A stretch of DNA of 7,682 nt. Origin: Treponema sp. (GTDB lineage Bacteria > Spirochaetota > Spirochaetia > Treponematales > Breznakiellaceae). Every line of letters starts with the position of its first letter. Position 1 is the stretch's first letter. The notes under the pieces are model-generated. The model was not told the DNA's origin. It was given only the letters and a program-made list of their open reading frames with translations, and did no database searches. Positions 6,490 through 7,682 of the stretch are shown in pieces. The stretch spans positions 1 to 7,682 of the forward strand of contig JAITLF010000261.1 of NCBI GenBank assembly GCA_031278025.1, in the 5' to 3' direction. The position numbers and the translations under genes are program-made.

Positions 6490-6506
6490 CTAACGGCTAT
6501 GAGCAT
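6426..6506 (-). CDS. 26-residue single-transmembrane ORF, holin-like or spanin anchor
   Basis: From ATG 6506 the frame encodes MLIAVSIAVLGYIAFRVLRF followed by LRVIPV: one hydrophobic helix of about 15 residues, then a basic amphipathic end. There is no ribosome-binding site at the right distance. The same frame is open upstream for another ~26 codons (…KRQRNVCAV before the methionine), through the end of the coiled-coil lipoprotein gene, to which it is in the -1 frame. It is therefore either a separate tiny membrane protein (holin-like, from its place in a lysis cassette) or the C-terminal anchor of a frameshifted lipoprotein. Too short to rule out chance, though the continuous hydrophobic/basic pattern is suggestive. 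Confidence 0.35.
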   Translation of the reverse strand: MLIAVSIAVLGYIAFRVLRFLRVIPV

Positions 6507-6541
6507 GACGGCGCATACGTTACGTTGTCTCTTTACCCTTG

Positions 6542-6952
6542 TTAGTTTTTCCTTCGTTTTTTCCGCTGTTCTACAAGCTGGTCATTCAGGCGCCGGGTGT
6601 TTTCACGGAGCTGGCTTACCTCCTGGATTAACGCACCGGATTCTTCCCGCGCCCTGGACGTATGGAGGAGCAGGGCGCTTTTTTCATCTCCGGGTAACGT
6701 TGATTCTCCGATACCAGTTTTAAGGTTGATTAGTTCAGACTGTACCCGTGCCGCCCGGTCATCTATGCGTTCAACGTGTGCGGCTATATCGGCGCCGGTT
6801 AGGGCAAGCTCAGTGCTGTTTCGATCCGCCTCTCGTTCAATTGCGCGGTAGGCGGTGTCATCAGTGAAAGACGGTCCGCTATGACACCCCATATAGAGGC
6901 CGCAAGCAAGCCAAGCAAGAGCAATAAAATACAAATGCGATTTTCCTTGCAC
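6542..6952 (-). CDS. phage-type coiled-coil lipoprotein, spanin candidate
   Basis: A 136-residue protein. The start is the GTG at 6952, because AGAAGGAG (6960-6967) lies exactly 7 nt before it; in-frame ATGs at 6997 and 6973 have no such site. Residues 1-23 (K4, then LYFIALAWLACGLYMGC) look like a lipoprotein signal with C17 or C23 as lipid site; the boxes WLAC and YMGC are relaxed versions of the usual L-x-G/A-C. After a short linker (HSGPSFTDD) the rest is almost all helix with heptad spacing (HVERIDDRAARVQSELINL; LIQEVSQLRENTRRLNDQLVEQ), ending in the very basic RKKRRKN. It lies behind an endolysin-type amidase, the place where phages of Gram-negative hosts often carry Rz1/u-spanin proteins that fuse inner and outer membranes in lysis. 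A classical o-spanin is short and proline-rich, and a u-spanin needs a C-terminal membrane helix, which this frame lacks but the -1 frame supplies. Confidence 0.7.
   Translation of the reverse strand: MQGKSHLYFIALAWLACGLYMGCHSGPSFTDDTAYRAIEREADRNSTELALTGADIAAHVERIDDRAARVQSELINLKTGIGESTLPGDEKSALLLHTSRAREESGALIQEVSQLRENTRRLNDQLVEQRKKRRKN
6545..6562 (-). other. A-rich possible -1 frameshift site
   Basis: The last codons of the lipoprotein contain CGG-AAA-AAA (A6 at 6557-6562) and AGG-AAA-AAC-TAA (A5C at 6546-6550 and 6545). The second differs from the classical A-AAA-AAC slippery heptamer only at its first base (G). A -1 move at either site enters the frame of the 6426-6506 transmembrane ORF and adds about 39 residues, giving about 175 in all. 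No strong stimulatory hairpin is seen just downstream. Confidence 0.3.
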
Positions 6953-7118
6953 AATATTTCTCCTTCTTTCCATGCAGGGAAAAAACCCAGTAATCATAAA
7001 ATGTGTATTTTACTGGAATCAGACCGTGCAGAAAATAAAAGTAACATAGGACAAGACTTCTTCCGGAAACTTTCCAGTTTAATTTGAGATGACGGAAATA
7101 GTTCCTTGTTTTATTCAT
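6879..7118 (-). CDS. possible small ORF overlapping amidase and lipoprotein genes
   Basis: A 79-codon frame whose ATG overlaps the amidase stop as ATGA (7115-7118), a common arrangement for translational coupling. It then overlaps the first 74 nt of the lipoprotein gene in another frame. The product is aromatic and hydrophobic in two parts (SLVLCYFYFLHGLIPV; IAFVFYCSCLACL) with basic patches between (HGKKEKYCARK). A two-helix membrane protein such as a holin would fit this place. Against it: the second hydrophobic part is simply the out-of-frame reading of the lipoprotein signal, and the upstream Shine-Dalgarno (GCGGGA) is weak. If it is not a gene, 6953-7114 is an ordinary spacer. Confidence 0.3.
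   Translation of the reverse strand: MNKTRNYFRHLKLNWKVSGRSLVLCYFYFLHGLIPVKYTFYDYWVFSLHGKKEKYCARKIAFVFYCSCLACLRPLYGVS
6960..6967 (-). promoter_or_regulatory. Shine-Dalgarno fixing the lipoprotein GTG start
   Basis: AGAAGGAG on the minus strand, 7 nt before GTG 6952. It selects a start 15 codons inside the longest open frame and places the lipoprotein signal at the very N-terminus. Confidence 0.8.
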
Positions 7119-7682
7119 ATTTTTATTCCCGCTTTGAATTCCTCAAATTTGCCTGGTTGGTTAAACCATAGCCGGGGGCAGTCTTTCCAGCCGGAAACTT
7201 TGGTGTGGGTTCCCACTTCTTCCACGGCAAGCCGGTTTTCTTTCAGCAGTTTTGCCACCAGTTCGCGAGCGGCGTCCAGGTTCTCCGCCGTGAAATTGCC
7301 GTTGCTGTCAATGACGCGCATTTCAATTCCAATGGTGCAATTATTCGGGCTGTTTATGTCCGGGCGTTCCGCAAAACGGCCAAACTTTGCCCGCGCCCAA
7401 TCGGTGTAAATCCTCCCGGACGCCGGGTCCTTTTGGGACGAACCGCAATGATAGGCGACTTCGCTGTCGGGGATCGCATGATACACCGCTCCGTCAAAGT
7501 CAACAATATAATGCGCGGATGCGTAACTCTTGTTTTTCAGACAGCCGGTTTCAAACCAGCCCCATGTGTTTATTGCCCGCTGTCCCGGCGCTCCTGTCCA
7601 GTGCAGGATCACCGCCTTGACACCTCCATTTTTGTGTCCGGGACGGGAATACTGGTTTACGGTTAAAAATTTTTCAATTGTC
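7115..7682 (-). CDS. N-acetylmuramoyl-L-alanine amidase, T7-lysozyme-like endolysin (5' end outside window)
   Basis: Zinc amidase of the Amidase_2/PGRP fold that cuts the bond between MurNAc and L-alanine in peptidoglycan. The frame is open to the right edge: before the GTG at 7612 it reads TIEKFLTVNQYSRPGHKNGG and VKAV, which matches the usual N-terminal NxxSRPG…VKxIVIH lead-in of these amidases, so the real start is beyond 7682 and the GTG is internal. Seen: zinc-ligand H in ILHWTG (7601-7603), the AHYIVD segment with the conserved tyrosine, NNCTIGIEM, and THTKVSGWKDCPR with second zinc-ligand H (7205-7207), catalytic-type K (7184-7186) and zinc-ligand C (7178-7180), in the K-x-C arrangement of T7 lysozyme. 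No cell-wall-binding domain follows. With the coiled-coil lipoprotein behind it, a prophage lysis cassette is the likeliest context; a host recycling amidase is the alternative. Confidence 0.9.
   Translation of the reverse strand, partial: TIEKFLTVNQYSRPGHKNGGVKAVILHWTGAPGQRAINTWGWFETGCLKNKSYASAHYIVDFDGAVYHAIPDSEVAYHCGSSQKDPASGRIYTDWARAKFGRFAERPDINSPNNCTIGIEMRVIDSNGNFTAENLDAARELVAKLLKENRLAVEEVGTHTKVSGWKDCPRLWFNQPGKFEEFKAGIKI

Noticed and set aside
6953..6997. ATG starts at 6997 or 6973 for the coiled-coil lipoprotein
   Set aside because: Neither has a ribosome-binding site, whereas GTG 6952 has AGAAGGAG at ideal distance and puts the signal peptide at the N-terminus.
7610..7612. GTG as start of the amidase
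   Set aside because: The frame continues upstream with a typical amidase lead-in (NQYSRPG) to the window edge, so this GTG is internal.

Overview
The window looks like bacterial chromosome from a GC-rich spirochaete, possibly a Treponema-type host-associated bacterium. This assignment is an inference from three things: a periplasmic/outer-membrane protein with a signal peptide and barrel-like C-terminal half, a lipoprotein with a spirochaete-style relaxed N-terminus, and the general gene style. No marker gene (rRNA, tRNA, housekeeping enzyme) is present to fix the taxon.

Layout. Bases 1-261 are a degenerate 21-bp tandem repeat array that runs off the left edge. Next comes a plus-strand gene (371-2266) for a glycoside hydrolase family 5 enzyme that resembles the glucosylceramidase/steryl-glucosidase branch (GH5_12-like). 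It converges, across a hairpin at 2265-2305, on a minus-strand membrane-anchored lytic transglycosylase (2305-3207). Upstream of that lies a minus-strand predicted outer-membrane barrel protein with an acidic repeat tail (3430-4770). It has a strong terminator (3344-3391) behind it, and a candidate promoter and a perfect dyad in front of it. Next is a minus-strand lipoprotein of unknown function (4969-5829).

Bases 5830-6357 hold no convincing protein gene. They contain a well-placed ribosome-binding site in front of a 15-codon ORF, a GC-rich stretch with several good stem-loops (candidate structured RNA or decayed DNA), an AT-rich 31-bp dyad and a minus-strand terminator.

The right end (6426-7682) reads as a minus-strand phage-type lysis cassette: a T7-lysozyme-like N-acetylmuramoyl-L-alanine amidase (5' end outside the window), possibly a small overlapping ORF, a coiled-coil lipoprotein whose true start is a GTG with a perfect Shine-Dalgarno, and a tiny single-transmembrane ORF. 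The lipoprotein ends in two A-runs, and the transmembrane ORF lies in its -1 frame. A -1 slip there would join lipoprotein and transmembrane segment into one protein with the topology of a unimolecular spanin. This is the most interesting hypothesis in the window. A short reading frame behind it may be a scrap of an IS3-type transposase.

The chromosomal part therefore mostly encodes envelope and glycan functions, and the right edge is probably the end of a prophage or prophage remnant.
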